Of a stretch of 64,000 bases of DNA, positions 26,561 through 34,817 are shown piece by piece. The DNA is taken from positions 682,001-746,000 of the forward strand of contig NZ_LANJ01000011.1 of the NCBI RefSeq assembly GCF_000971295.1, in the 5' to 3' direction. The notes under the pieces were generated by a model. That model had not been told where the DNA came from, did not search any database, and worked only from the letters and a program-made list of their open reading frames with translations. The position numbers and the translations under genes were made by a program. The stretch is from Devosia epidermidihirudinis. GTDB lineage: Bacteria > Pseudomonadota > Alphaproteobacteria > Rhizobiales > Devosiaceae. Within the stretch, counting starts at the first letter, position 1; each line of letters opens with the position of its first letter.

Positions 26561-27010
26561 TCATGCGGTCATTGCCTCGGAGCCGAGCGCATCCGCTCCG
26601 CCCATGGCCCGCATCTGGGTCAGGCTGGTATTGTCCAGGACATCGGCAATCGCGTTGCGCACGTCGAGCATCAGATGGCGAATTTGGCATGTGGCCTCAT
26701 CGCAATCAGTGCAGGGTTGGTAACGCGTCTTGCTGGCGCACGGAATTGGTGCAAGCGGTCCATCAAGGACGCGCACCACGTGGCCAATCTTGATCTCGTC
26801 GGCCGGGCGCGCGAGGCAATAGCCCCCTGCCTTGCCCTTGCGGCTATGGACGAACCCAGCATTGCGGAGCTCGGCCAAAATGGCGTCGAGAAACTTCTTG
26901 GGGATATTGTTGCCCTTGGCGACGTCGCCGACAAAAGCCAGCTGTCCCTCTGGGAGTTCGGACAAGGCAGCGAGTGCCTTGAGGCCGTATTTGCCTTTTT
27001 TCGTGAGCAT
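26561..27010 (-). CDS. Rrf2 family transcriptional regulator with four cysteines
   Basis: This is a DNA-binding regulator of 149 residues. The winged helix starts LTKKGKYGLKALAALSEL and contains NNIPKKFLDAILAELRNAGFVHSRKGKAGGYCL. The C-terminal part has Cys91, Cys100, Cys103 and Cys108. Spacing is close to that used by IscR/RirA/NsrR to hold an iron-sulfur cluster, so cluster binding and redox or iron sensing are plausible but unproven. The ATG at 27010 fits the family better than the in-frame start 18 bp upstream. It precedes an FAD/NAD(P) protein in one unit. Confidence 0.88.
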   Translation of the reverse strand: MLTKKGKYGLKALAALSELPEGQLAFVGDVAKGNNIPKKFLDAILAELRNAGFVHSRKGKAGGYCLARPADEIKIGHVVRVLDGPLAPIPCASKTRYQPCTDCDEATCQIRHLMLDVRNAIADVLDNTSLTQMRAMGGADALGSEAMTA

Positions 27011-27074
27011 GCGTGCGACAAAGCCCAATAGACCAGCCGGACATCGGCCAGAAGCATGCGCACGTACTTAAAGT

Positions 27075-27683
27075 CTACAAATGAACGGTACAAGCTTTAT
27101 CGCCCCTTATGGCCTCGGCCGGAGAGCGTGTTGGCTGCCCCAATGATCGATCCCGCACCCGATGAGCGAGTTCGTAGCCTGCCGGCCAGCGCCCAAATCC
27201 GCTCGCCACGTTGATGTGCCCGACGTAGCCAATGTCATGGATCGGCGAGCCCCACTCCACCGCAAGGTCCCGCAATTTGTCATAGGACATGTAGGCGTCG
27301 TTGCGGCTGGCGACCACGAGGCTCGGGAATGGCAGCCGCTCGTGCGGCATTTCACCGAAGTCATAGGTGCGGCTGTGCAGGTCCGAGGTGCGGTTAATAT
27401 CGGCCGGCGCCACCAGCAAGGCCCCCGCCACCAGATGCGCCAGCCTGCTGCCCGCTAGCCGCGCCGTCAGGATCGAACCCAGGCTATGCGCCACGATCAG
27501 CGCGTTGGGATGGGCCGAGATCGCCTCCTCGAGCCGCGCCAACCAGCGATCAGCGTCGGGGTTGGACCAGTCATCCTGCTCCACCAGCACAGCGCTCCGG
27601 TCGTCGATCTGCCACCACGCCTGCCAATGGTCGGTGCCAGAGCCGTGCAAACCGGGAACGATGAGCGTGGTGGGAGTACACAT
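27075..27683 (-). CDS. RBBP9/YdeN-type serine hydrolase
   Basis: This is a small cytoplasmic alpha/beta hydrolase of 202 residues. The N-terminus LIVPGLHGSGTDHWQ and the nucleophile motif AHSLGS (Ser67) are those of the RBBP9/YdeN family. Asp in ASRNDAYM and His in GHINVASGFG complete the triad. The C-terminus carries an extra 25 or so residues with no clear fold. Natural substrates of this family in bacteria are not established. It follows a small conserved-looking gene by 8 bp. Confidence 0.86.
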   Translation of the reverse strand: MCTPTTLIVPGLHGSGTDHWQAWWQIDDRSAVLVEQDDWSNPDADRWLARLEEAISAHPNALIVAHSLGSILTARLAGSRLAHLVAGALLVAPADINRTSDLHSRTYDFGEMPHERLPFPSLVVASRNDAYMSYDKLRDLAVEWGSPIHDIGYVGHINVASGFGRWPAGYELAHRVRDRSLGQPTRSPAEAIRGDKACTVHL

Positions 27684-27691
27684 GGTGCTGA

Positions 27692-27922
27692 TCAGAAATA
27701 GGGTGGGATGCTGACGCGAACGAAACGGCGTTCCTTGCCGCCATAGCCAAGGTGCGCCACTGATTCTGGCGCCTTGCCGCTCAGCAGGTCCGCATCAAAC
27801 TCGGCAGCGGTCGGCTGCTCAGCGTCGGCTGCGCCGCCGAAAAAGTCAGCCTTCAACGGGGCATCTGGGCTATCGACCCGGGCGCCGAATGCTGGATTGA
27901 GAACGCCAAAAAAATGGACCAT
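27692..27922 (-). CDS. Small hypothetical protein (76 aa)
   Basis: I do not recognise a family. The ATG at 27922 is chosen because GAGGA lies 9 nt upstream; an in-frame codon at 27979 has no such site. The product is soluble and acidic, has no signal peptide, and starts VHFFGVLNPAF. It lies 8 bp before the RBBP9-like hydrolase, so the two are likely translated from one mRNA. An inverted repeat TTAACAC-N28-GTGTTAA (27952-27993) lies just upstream and might be regulatory. Confidence 0.6.
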   Translation of the reverse strand: MVHFFGVLNPAFGARVDSPDAPLKADFFGGAADAEQPTAAEFDADLLSGKAPESVAHLGYGGKERRFVRVSIPPYF

Positions 27923-28079
27923 CGGGGGTATTCCTCTGTTGGATCGTTCGATTAACACTTCGTACATAAAGCCTATCATCTCGGTCGTGTTAAGCGAGTC
28001 AGAGGTTGGCGAAGTGCGCGCAAGAGCGGAAAAATTGTTTCGCGATAATGCACTCGGCTAGGCGATGGGGCTCGGACGC

Positions 28080-28095
28080 AGCTAACATGTTAGCT
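28080..28095. promoter_or_regulatory. Perfect 16-bp palindrome upstream of the FGGY kinase
   Basis: AGCTAACATGTTAGCT is a perfect palindrome centred about 67 bp before the kinase ATG. The size and symmetry fit the operator of a dimeric regulator, such as a GntR- or DeoR-type sugar regulator. No such regulator is present in the window, so the assignment is inference. Confidence 0.5.
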
Positions 28096-28154
28096 ATGGC
28101 ATCGGGGCTGAATTTGCCGTATTCCGGCTATGCAATTGCCAGAGCACAGCGCCC

Positions 28155-29522
28155 ATGCCCCTGCCCCGTTCCGTCGCCGTCATCGATATCGGCAAGACCA
28201 ATGCCAAGCTGGTGCTGATCGACGCCACCACAGGCACACAGATTGCCACTCGGAGCACGCCAAATACCGTGCTGCGCGACGGCCCTTATCCGCACGCAGA
28301 TGTGGAGCGCCTCTGGACCTTCATCCTCGAGAGCCTACGCGACCTCCAGGCGGTGCATGGCATTGATGGCATTTCCGTCACCACTCATGGCGCCACGGCA
28401 GCGCTGATGGCGGGCGACGCGCTTGCCATGCCGGTGCTGGACTATGAGCACAATGGCACCGATGAAACCGCTGGACTCTACGCAGCCGAGCGCCCGGCCT
28501 TCTCCGAGAGCCTCTCGCCACTGCTGCCCAACGGGCTCAATCTGGGCGCGCAGATATTCTGGCAGAGCCGCGCCCATGCAGAGGCCTTCGCGGGGGTCAC
28601 CCAGATCCTCACCTATCCGCAATATTGGGCGTGGCGGCTGACGGGCGTATCGGCCAGCGAATTAACCTCGCTGGGCTGCCACACAGACCTGTGGGCGCCC
28701 GTGCAACAGGACTTTTCGAGCCTCGTTGATGGGCAGGGCTGGCGCAAGCTGTTCCCCGCCATCAAGCCCGCCGCGTCCGTGCTGGGCGCAATCACCCCGG
28801 CCGTCGCCGCTGCAACAGGTCTGGCGGCCAACACGCCTGTAAGTTGCGGCATCCACGATTCCAACGCATCGCTGCTGCCCCACCTGGGCGCGCATGAGAC
28901 CCCGTTCACGATCCTGTCGACCGGCACCTGGGCCATCGCCATGACGGTGGGTGGCGATACCGCCCATCTCGACGCCAGCCGCGACAGCCTCGCCAATGTC
29001 GACGCCTATGGCCGCGCCGTACCCACTGCGCGCTTCATGGGTGGTCGCGAGTTCGACATGCTGGCGCCTGGCGCAGTCGAGCCGACCGAAGCGGATATCT
29101 CCCGGGTCATCGCAGAAAGCATTCAGGCCCTGCCATGCTTCAATCCCGGCACCGGCCCTTTCCCTCATGCCAAGGGCACCTGGACCATTGACCCCGCCAG
29201 TCTGACGCCGGGCGAGCGCACCGCCGTTGCCTCGCTCTATCTGGCGCTCATCACAGAGGCCTGCCTTGGCCTCTGCGGCTTGGGCAAGCAGATCATCGTC
29301 GAGGGACCCCTCGCCCGCAATCGCCTGTTTGGCGAAGCGCTCGCGCGCCTCACTGGCTCCAGCGTCAGTGCCTCGGGCGACGCCACCGGCACCAGCCTTG
29401 GCGCCAGCATGCTGTTTGGCGGCGCTCCCGCGCACAAGGCTGAAGCCGCGCCGTTCGCGCCGCTTGGCGTGGCTGGATTTGACGATTACGTGGCGCGATG
29501 GAAAGCTCGCCTGGCCGCATAG
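28155..29522 (+). CDS. FGGY-family carbohydrate kinase
   Basis: This ATP-dependent sugar kinase of 455 residues has the actin-like FGGY fold. The N-terminal phosphate motif is AVIDIGKTNAKLVLID. The substrate-side region includes GIHDSNASLLPHL and the ATP-side TILSTGTWAIAM. The C-terminal ADENOSINE region includes IIVEGPLARNRLFGEALARL. The DIGKTNAK and STGTW forms are close to rhamnulokinase/L-fuculokinase relatives, but the sugar cannot be fixed. No transporter or isomerase is adjacent, so it is an orphan. A 16-bp palindrome lies upstream. Confidence 0.85.
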   Translation: MPLPRSVAVIDIGKTNAKLVLIDATTGTQIATRSTPNTVLRDGPYPHADVERLWTFILESLRDLQAVHGIDGISVTTHGATAALMAGDALAMPVLDYEHNGTDETAGLYAAERPAFSESLSPLLPNGLNLGAQIFWQSRAHAEAFAGVTQILTYPQYWAWRLTGVSASELTSLGCHTDLWAPVQQDFSSLVDGQGWRKLFPAIKPAASVLGAITPAVAAATGLAANTPVSCGIHDSNASLLPHLGAHETPFTILSTGTWAIAMTVGGDTAHLDASRDSLANVDAYGRAVPTARFMGGREFDMLAPGAVEPTEADISRVIAESIQALPCFNPGTGPFPHAKGTWTIDPASLTPGERTAVASLYLALITEACLGLCGLGKQIIVEGPLARNRLFGEALARLTGSSVSASGDATGTSLGASMLFGGAPAHKAEAAPFAPLGVAGFDDYVARWKARLAA

Positions 29523-29607
29523 GCCCAGCGCATTGAAGCCTTGCGCCGCAAGACCTTGACCGTCACTCTGCCGCCACCACATCAGGGGTAACTGATCGGA
29601 GGCACAG

Positions 29608-30900
29608 ATGACGGACGGCAGGCAACGCGTGGCAATCGTGGGGGCCGGGTTCGGCGGGCTGGCGGCGGCGCAGGCCCTGTCCCGAGCCGATGTCGACGTG
29701 ACAGTGATCGATCAGCGCAATCATCACCTGTTCCAGCCCCTGCTCTATCAGGTCGCGACCGCCTCGCTGAACACCTCGGAAATCGCCTGGCCCATCCGCC
29801 ATATCCTGCGCAATGCCGACAACGTCACTACGCTGTTGGCTACTGTCGAGGGCATCGACACCACCGCCCGCACCGTCCGCATCGATGACGGCAGCACCGT
29901 CCCCTATGACAGCCTGATCCTCGCGACGGGCGTGCGCCACGCCTATTTCGGCCACGACCAGTGGGAGAAGTTCGCGCCGGGCCTCAAGACGCTGGAAGAC
30001 GCGACGCGCATTCGCCGCAAGCTGCTGGTGGCCTTCGAGGCCGCCGAGCTCGAAACCGATCCTGACAAGCGCAAGGCGCTCCTCACCTTTGTCATTATCG
30101 GCGCGGGCCCCACAGGGGTTGAGTTGGCAGGGGCGATCATCGAGCTGGCGCGGGTGACACTGCGCGGCCAGTTCCGCAATATCGTGCCGGGAGAAGCCCG
30201 CGTGGTGCTGATCGAGGGCGGCAAGCGCGTGCTGGCCAATTTCAAGCCGGAGCTTTCGGACTACACCCTCAAATCGCTGCGCGATCTGGGCGTCGAGGTC
30301 ATTCTCGGCGAGCCGGTCACCGAGGTGGATGCCGATGGCGTCACCTATGGCGACAAGCGCCTCGATGCGCAGACCGTGATCTGGGCCGCCGGCGTTCAGG
30401 CCTCACCTGCCGCTGAGTGGCTGGGGCTGGAGGCAGATCGCGCGGGCCGGGTGAAGGTCGAGAACGACCTGACGGTGCCCGGGCATCCTGAGATTTTCGT
30501 GGTGGGCGACACGGCCACCATCACTATGCCCGATGGCAAGCCCGTGCCCGGCGTCGGCGACGCCGCCAAGCAAGGCGGCAAGCATGCGGCTGAGGTCATC
30601 GTAGCGCGGCTAGCTGGCGATACAGCTGTCAAGCCGTTCCGTTACAAACACGCCGGGGACCTCGCCACCATAGGCAAGCGCGCAGCCGTCATCGACTTTG
30701 GCTGGACCCAGCTCAAGGGCTGGGTCGCCTGGTGGGCGTGGGGACTGGCCCACATCTATTTCCTGATCGACATCAAGAACCGACTCTTCGTCGCCATGAG
30801 CTGGCTCTGGATCTATCTCAGCGGCCAGCGCAGCTCGCGCCTGATCACCCAGGGCGAGGCCGAGCCCAAGACCCCAGCGCAGGCTGCCGCCAAGGACTAG
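29608..30900 (+). CDS. Type II NADH dehydrogenase-like oxidoreductase
   Basis: This is a single-subunit flavoenzyme of 430 residues that would pass electrons from NADH to quinone without proton pumping. It has the FAD fold GAGFGGLAAAQAL at 11-23, the NAD fold VIIGAGPTGVELAG near 163, the TVIWAAGVQASPAAEWLG segment and GDTATI near the second FAD contact. C-terminal residues about 365-410 are aromatic and hydrophobic (WVAWWAWGLAHIYFLI), as in NDH-2 membrane anchors. GGAGG 6 nt upstream supports the start. Its stop overlaps the DMT transporter end by 4 bp on the other strand. Confidence 0.9.
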   Translation: MTDGRQRVAIVGAGFGGLAAAQALSRADVDVTVIDQRNHHLFQPLLYQVATASLNTSEIAWPIRHILRNADNVTTLLATVEGIDTTARTVRIDDGSTVPYDSLILATGVRHAYFGHDQWEKFAPGLKTLEDATRIRRKLLVAFEAAELETDPDKRKALLTFVIIGAGPTGVELAGAIIELARVTLRGQFRNIVPGEARVVLIEGGKRVLANFKPELSDYTLKSLRDLGVEVILGEPVTEVDADGVTYGDKRLDAQTVIWAAGVQASPAAEWLGLEADRAGRVKVENDLTVPGHPEIFVVGDTATITMPDGKPVPGVGDAAKQGGKHAAEVIVARLAGDTAVKPFRYKHAGDLATIGKRAAVIDFGWTQLKGWVAWWAWGLAHIYFLIDIKNRLFVAMSWLWIYLSGQRSSRLITQGEAEPKTPAQAAAKD

Positions 30901-31811
30901 ACCTCTTCGGTCGAGGGTGAGACGGGCTTGGCCAGCGCGCGCTCGCGCATCCAGATATAGAGCCCGCTCGCCATGACGATGGGCGCGCCGATATAGAGCC
31001 ACATGTCGGGCGGCTGGTTGAACACCAGCCAGCTGATGGCGGTGAAAAACAAGATCTGCACATAGGCGAAGGGCGCCAGCGCCGACGCGGGTGCAAAGCG
31101 ATGTGCCACGGTGATGAACTGGTGCCCGGAAAAGCCGATGACACCGATCAGCGCCAGCACGGTCCAATCGACCGGATTGGTCGGCCACACCCAGGTCAGC
31201 AGCGCAAATGGCGCCAGCACGACAGTTGGCAGTGCCGCCCCATAGAACTGCTGCGTGCCAGCAGAGTCCACCCCGGCAAGGCGCCGGGTCAGCATGGCAT
31301 AGCTCGCGTAGCAAACCGCTCCGCCCATCGAGAGCAGGGTTGCCGGATGGAACACTTCAGTGCCCGGCCGCACGATGATCAGCACGCCCAGAAAGCCCAC
31401 GCCGATCGCCGTCCAGCGCCGCCAACCCACCGTTTCGTGCAGGAAGAACACCGACATGGCCGTGACGATCAATGGAACGGTGAAGCCGATGGCCCCGGTC
31501 ACGGTGAGTGGCAGGTAACGCACGGCGGTGAAGTTGCACAGCGTCGAGCCAACCAAGGCCGCCGCCCGCAGCATTTCCAGCCGCAGATTGTTGGTGTGCA
31601 GCAGCGACAAGCCCTTGCGCGGCAGATTGATCGCCGCAGCCAGCCCGAAATGGACGGCATAGCGAACAAACATGATCTGCAGCGCAGGCAAGCCAACCAG
31701 CCCCAGCCACTTGGCCGAGCTATCGAGGCAAACAAAGAGAAAGTAGGCCCCGAGCATAAGCCCGATACCTAAAAGACGGCGCTCCTCAATGGGCGCAATA
31801 CTGCTCGACAT
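30897..31811 (-). CDS. DMT-family (EamA) transporter
   Basis: This is an inner-membrane transporter of 304 residues with about ten hydrophobic helices, in two EamA repeats (about 15-145 and 160-290). The second-repeat sequence HQFITVAHRFAPASALAPFAYVQILF is typical of the RhaT/EamA group of metabolite exporters. The substrate is unknown. The gene converges with the NADH dehydrogenase gene. Confidence 0.87.
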   Translation of the reverse strand: MSSSIAPIEERRLLGIGLMLGAYFLFVCLDSSAKWLGLVGLPALQIMFVRYAVHFGLAAAINLPRKGLSLLHTNNLRLEMLRAAALVGSTLCNFTAVRYLPLTVTGAIGFTVPLIVTAMSVFFLHETVGWRRWTAIGVGFLGVLIIVRPGTEVFHPATLLSMGGAVCYASYAMLTRRLAGVDSAGTQQFYGAALPTVVLAPFALLTWVWPTNPVDWTVLALIGVIGFSGHQFITVAHRFAPASALAPFAYVQILFFTAISWLVFNQPPDMWLYIGAPIVMASGLYIWMRERALAKPVSPSTEEV

Positions 31812-32120
31812 GGCAAGTCCGGGGAGACGCGCAAGAAGAAGCGCGAGAAGTCCAAGGGTTGGAAGATCACGCGCTTCCTGTCAATGCGAGCGGGTGCATA
31901 ACTTGTATGTCAGAGGAGGAATAGGCTCCCTGCTCTCCCGCACCATCGCGGCAAAGCCTCCTAGCACACCGCTACCCCACACCCACCGCCGCTCCCCGGG
32001 GACTTAGTCCGCGGGTCACCATCAACACAGCCCAAGCGACGAGAGACCCGCGGATCTAGCCCGCGGGCAGCGATCGTGTGTGGCGCGACACCAGGGCACA
32101 AAAGTAAACGACCAACGTCC
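31812..32120. other. 309-bp intergenic region with CCGCGGG repeats
   Basis: No convincing gene is seen here. It should hold the DMT transporter promoter and the 3' end of the mannosidase mRNA. Within it, TCCGCGGGTC (32008-32017) and GACCCGCGGA (32045-32054) form a perfect inverted repeat. GCCCGCGGGC (32059-32068) is a 10-bp palindrome. TAG(t/c)CCGCGGG occurs twice as a direct repeat 52 bp apart. The structure could end the mannosidase transcript or be a small repeated element. Confidence 0.5.
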
Positions 32121-34595
32121 TCAGAATGTCTCGTACAGGTTCCGCACTTTGAGCGACTGGATCACCTCCGCCGCCGATGGCGTTGCGCCATGCCGTGGCG
32201 TGAACGTCAGATCCGTCTGGCGGCCCGGCAGGAGCGTCACGGCATTGTCCGAGAAGTAACCGGGAATGTCGACGCTGGCGGTGACGAACAGAGCAGGCTT
32301 GTCGCTGGCGAGGGTCAGCACCAGCTGCCCTTCAACTTCCGACCATGCCGCCGTGATCGATGGTTTGACCAGCTCATAGGCCTTGTACGGCCTGGGGAAA
32401 TAGTCGTTTTCGCCCAGGAGGTTGCCCGCCGCGTCCTTCCACGAGAAGAACAGGAATTCATCCGCTGCCAGGTCCTGCGCCGCTAGCGTAGTCACCGAAA
32501 TGGCCGCGTCTGGACTGATCGCGCAATTGCCCGAAAACACCACGCGGTCGCCGCCGCCGATCTTGCTCGCCAGCACTTCGAGCGCAATTGTCACCGGCTT
32601 GCCGGTGTCATTGATGCCCCGGAAGGTGATCTGGGAATTGTCCTTGCTCGGCACGGCCACGACATTGGTGGGCAGGAAGAAGCGCTTGGCCATGTATTGC
32701 AGCAGCTTCCACTGCCCGCCGTAGTCGAGGCTCGACCAGCTGGCGACTGGCCAGATGTCGTTGATCTGCCAGAACAGCGTGCCCATGCAACGCGGCTTCG
32801 TCGAACGCCAGTATTCGATGGCGGTCTTGATCGCCAGACCCTGCTGGATCTGACTGAGGAATACCATCTGATCGAAATTGCTCGGGAAGCGGAAGTAGCG
32901 CGTCATCGTTTCGAGGATGCGTGCGTTGCCGCCGTTGTTGCGCTGGTGGTTTTCCATCACCGGCGAAGACGGGTTACGGTCCTTCTTATCGGTGAAGGTC
33001 TCAATGACATTCATCGAGGTGAAGGACTGGAAGCCGAACTCGGAGGCAAAGCGCGGGTTGACGGTGCGATAGGCCTCGAACGATTTCGCCGAATGCCAGA
33101 CGTCCCAATAATGAGTGTCGCCGCGCGTGTCCGACTGCCAGCCGTCCGAGAAATCGAGATAACCCTGCGATGGCGAGGACGGCCAGAAACGGCGCGCCGG
33201 ATCTTCGTCCTCGACGATGGTACCGAGCATGGAATTGAGCCGGTCATAGTTGGCCACGTAGCGCTCGGGCGCCGCCTTGGTCTCGGGATACCAGTGCAGC
33301 GAGCCGATCACTTCATTGTCGCCGCACCACAGCGCGATGGACGCATGGTGGCTGAGGCGGCGTACCTGCTGGGTGATTTCGATGCGAACATTGTCGAGGA
33401 ATGGCCGGTCGGACGGATAGCTCATGCAGGCGAACATGAAGTCGTGCCAGATCATGATGCCCAGCTCGTCGCAGAGCTCATAGAAGTAGTCCGGCTCGTA
33501 TTGCCCGCCGCCCCAGATGCGCAACATGTTCATGTTGGCGGCCTTGGCGCTTTCCAGCAGATCACGGATCACGGCTGGCGTAATGCGCGAGGGGATGGCG
33601 TCAGCCGGGATCCAGTTGGCGCCGAGCATGGACACATCGCGGCCATTGATGCGGCATTTGAAGCTGTGGTCGATCTCGTCCTTTTCGACGATCCATTCCA
33701 GCTTGCGCAGGCCGATCCTGCGAACGGTTTTCTCGCCCTCGAGCTCGGTTACCAACTCGTAAAGCGGCTGTTCGCCCTGCCCGGCGGGCCACCAGAGCCG
33801 TGGGTTCTGGATAGTCACATTTTGGACGATAGTGTTATCGCCTGATGCTAGCACAAACTTGTCCGCAACCAGCTGTCCGTCGATGCTGTGCTGCAACTCC
33901 ACCGTGCCCGGCGCGAAGGCAAAAAGGTGTGTCTTTATAGACAGTTCGACCGAGTGCTCCCCGTGCACCTGATCCACCTGTACACTGTCCTGACGCGCAA
34001 GCCGCGATTTGCGCAGGCTCATCGTGCCATAGACGCCAATCGGCATCAGGCAAATGCCCCAGTCCCACCCGGCGTGGCACGCGGCCTTGCGGATGAAGTT
34101 CATGTGGATGCCTTTGAGGCCGTTGGTGAGGTAGTTGTTGGTGAAGGGGATCGGGAATGGATGAGCGTCAGCACGGGCCTTGGCAATTTCGGGCGCAATG
34201 TCGAATTCGATGCGCAGCGTGTTGTCGCCTTCGCGGACCTTGCCCGTGACGTCGATGTCGTTGCGCAGGAAGCTGTTCTGCGTCTTGGCGATCTCTTCCC
34301 CATTGAGGAAGATGGTAGCTATGCAGTCCACTTCCGCCAGCGTCAGCGTCAGATAGCCGTCAATGTCAGCAGCGCTCGCGGTGAAGCTGCGCTCGGCTGC
34401 CCACGCGGTTTCGTTGACCCACATCACCTGCTTTTCGTTTTCGCCGAAATAGGGATCGGGGATCTCGTCGGCGGCCAGCAGCGCTGTGTGCACATCGCCC
34501 GGAAGCGTAAGAGTTGCGCCGGTTTTATGCGTTGGCGAGGAGAGTTTGAACGCGCCGGCAAGGTCCAGCGCAGAGTAAGAAGCGGATGCAGTCAC
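32121..34595 (-). CDS. Beta-mannosidase, glycoside hydrolase family 2
   Basis: This is a cytoplasmic GH2 enzyme of 824 residues that removes terminal beta-mannose from oligosaccharides. The order is a sugar-binding domain (about 1-200), an Ig-like domain, a TIM barrel (about 310-640) and C-terminal beta domains. The acid/base Glu428 lies in WCGDNE and the nucleophile Glu519 in RFASEFGFQS. RIWGGGQYEPDYFYELCDELGI is characteristic of beta-mannosidase. I chose the GTG at 34595 because GGAGGAG lies 6-7 nt upstream; an in-frame TTG at 34613 would place that site inside the gene. There is no signal peptide and no sugar ABC operon next to it. Confidence 0.92.
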   Translation of the reverse strand: MTASASYSALDLAGAFKLSSPTHKTGATLTLPGDVHTALLAADEIPDPYFGENEKQVMWVNETAWAAERSFTASAADIDGYLTLTLAEVDCIATIFLNGEEIAKTQNSFLRNDIDVTGKVREGDNTLRIEFDIAPEIAKARADAHPFPIPFTNNYLTNGLKGIHMNFIRKAACHAGWDWGICLMPIGVYGTMSLRKSRLARQDSVQVDQVHGEHSVELSIKTHLFAFAPGTVELQHSIDGQLVADKFVLASGDNTIVQNVTIQNPRLWWPAGQGEQPLYELVTELEGEKTVRRIGLRKLEWIVEKDEIDHSFKCRINGRDVSMLGANWIPADAIPSRITPAVIRDLLESAKAANMNMLRIWGGGQYEPDYFYELCDELGIMIWHDFMFACMSYPSDRPFLDNVRIEITQQVRRLSHHASIALWCGDNEVIGSLHWYPETKAAPERYVANYDRLNSMLGTIVEDEDPARRFWPSSPSQGYLDFSDGWQSDTRGDTHYWDVWHSAKSFEAYRTVNPRFASEFGFQSFTSMNVIETFTDKKDRNPSSPVMENHQRNNGGNARILETMTRYFRFPSNFDQMVFLSQIQQGLAIKTAIEYWRSTKPRCMGTLFWQINDIWPVASWSSLDYGGQWKLLQYMAKRFFLPTNVVAVPSKDNSQITFRGINDTGKPVTIALEVLASKIGGGDRVVFSGNCAISPDAAISVTTLAAQDLAADEFLFFSWKDAAGNLLGENDYFPRPYKAYELVKPSITAAWSEVEGQLVLTLASDKPALFVTASVDIPGYFSDNAVTLLPGRQTDLTFTPRHGATPSAAEVIQSLKVRNLYETF

Positions 34596-34700
34596 GATGG
34601 TCTCCTCCGGCAACCTTGGCGGCGCCGACCGTTTTTATTGGGCGAGTGCGCTTGAGCCCGAACGGGTGCGCAATCGATTTAACTCCCTTTCTATCCCGAG

Positions 34701-34727
34701 TTTGGGGGCCATTCCAATGGGGCCAAA
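34701..34727. promoter_or_regulatory. Inverted repeat upstream of the mannosidase gene
   Basis: A symmetric 12-mer CCATTCCAATGG (34709-34720) is flanked by TTTGG on one side and CCAAA on the other. It lies about 106 bp upstream of the GTG. The two-base centre is too small for a hairpin loop, so a protein-binding operator is more likely than a terminator. The regulator is unknown. Confidence 0.35.
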
Positions 34728-34778
34728 GCTCATTATTCGCACAATTGCATCGTTGCTAAATCAAGCTTTAGACGGCAG

Positions 34779-34809
34779 TGGCGCCGCGAGCTTACTGCCC
34801 GCGACGCCA
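34779..34809 (-). terminator. Hairpin after the second ABC exporter
   Basis: TGGCG-c-CGCG pairs with CGCG-a-CGCCA (34779-34788 with 34800-34809) around an 11-nt loop, 9 bp past the exporter stop. There is no T-tract. It probably marks the end of the exporter transcript before the mannosidase promoter. Confidence 0.4.
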
Positions 34810-34817
34810 TTAGCTTG

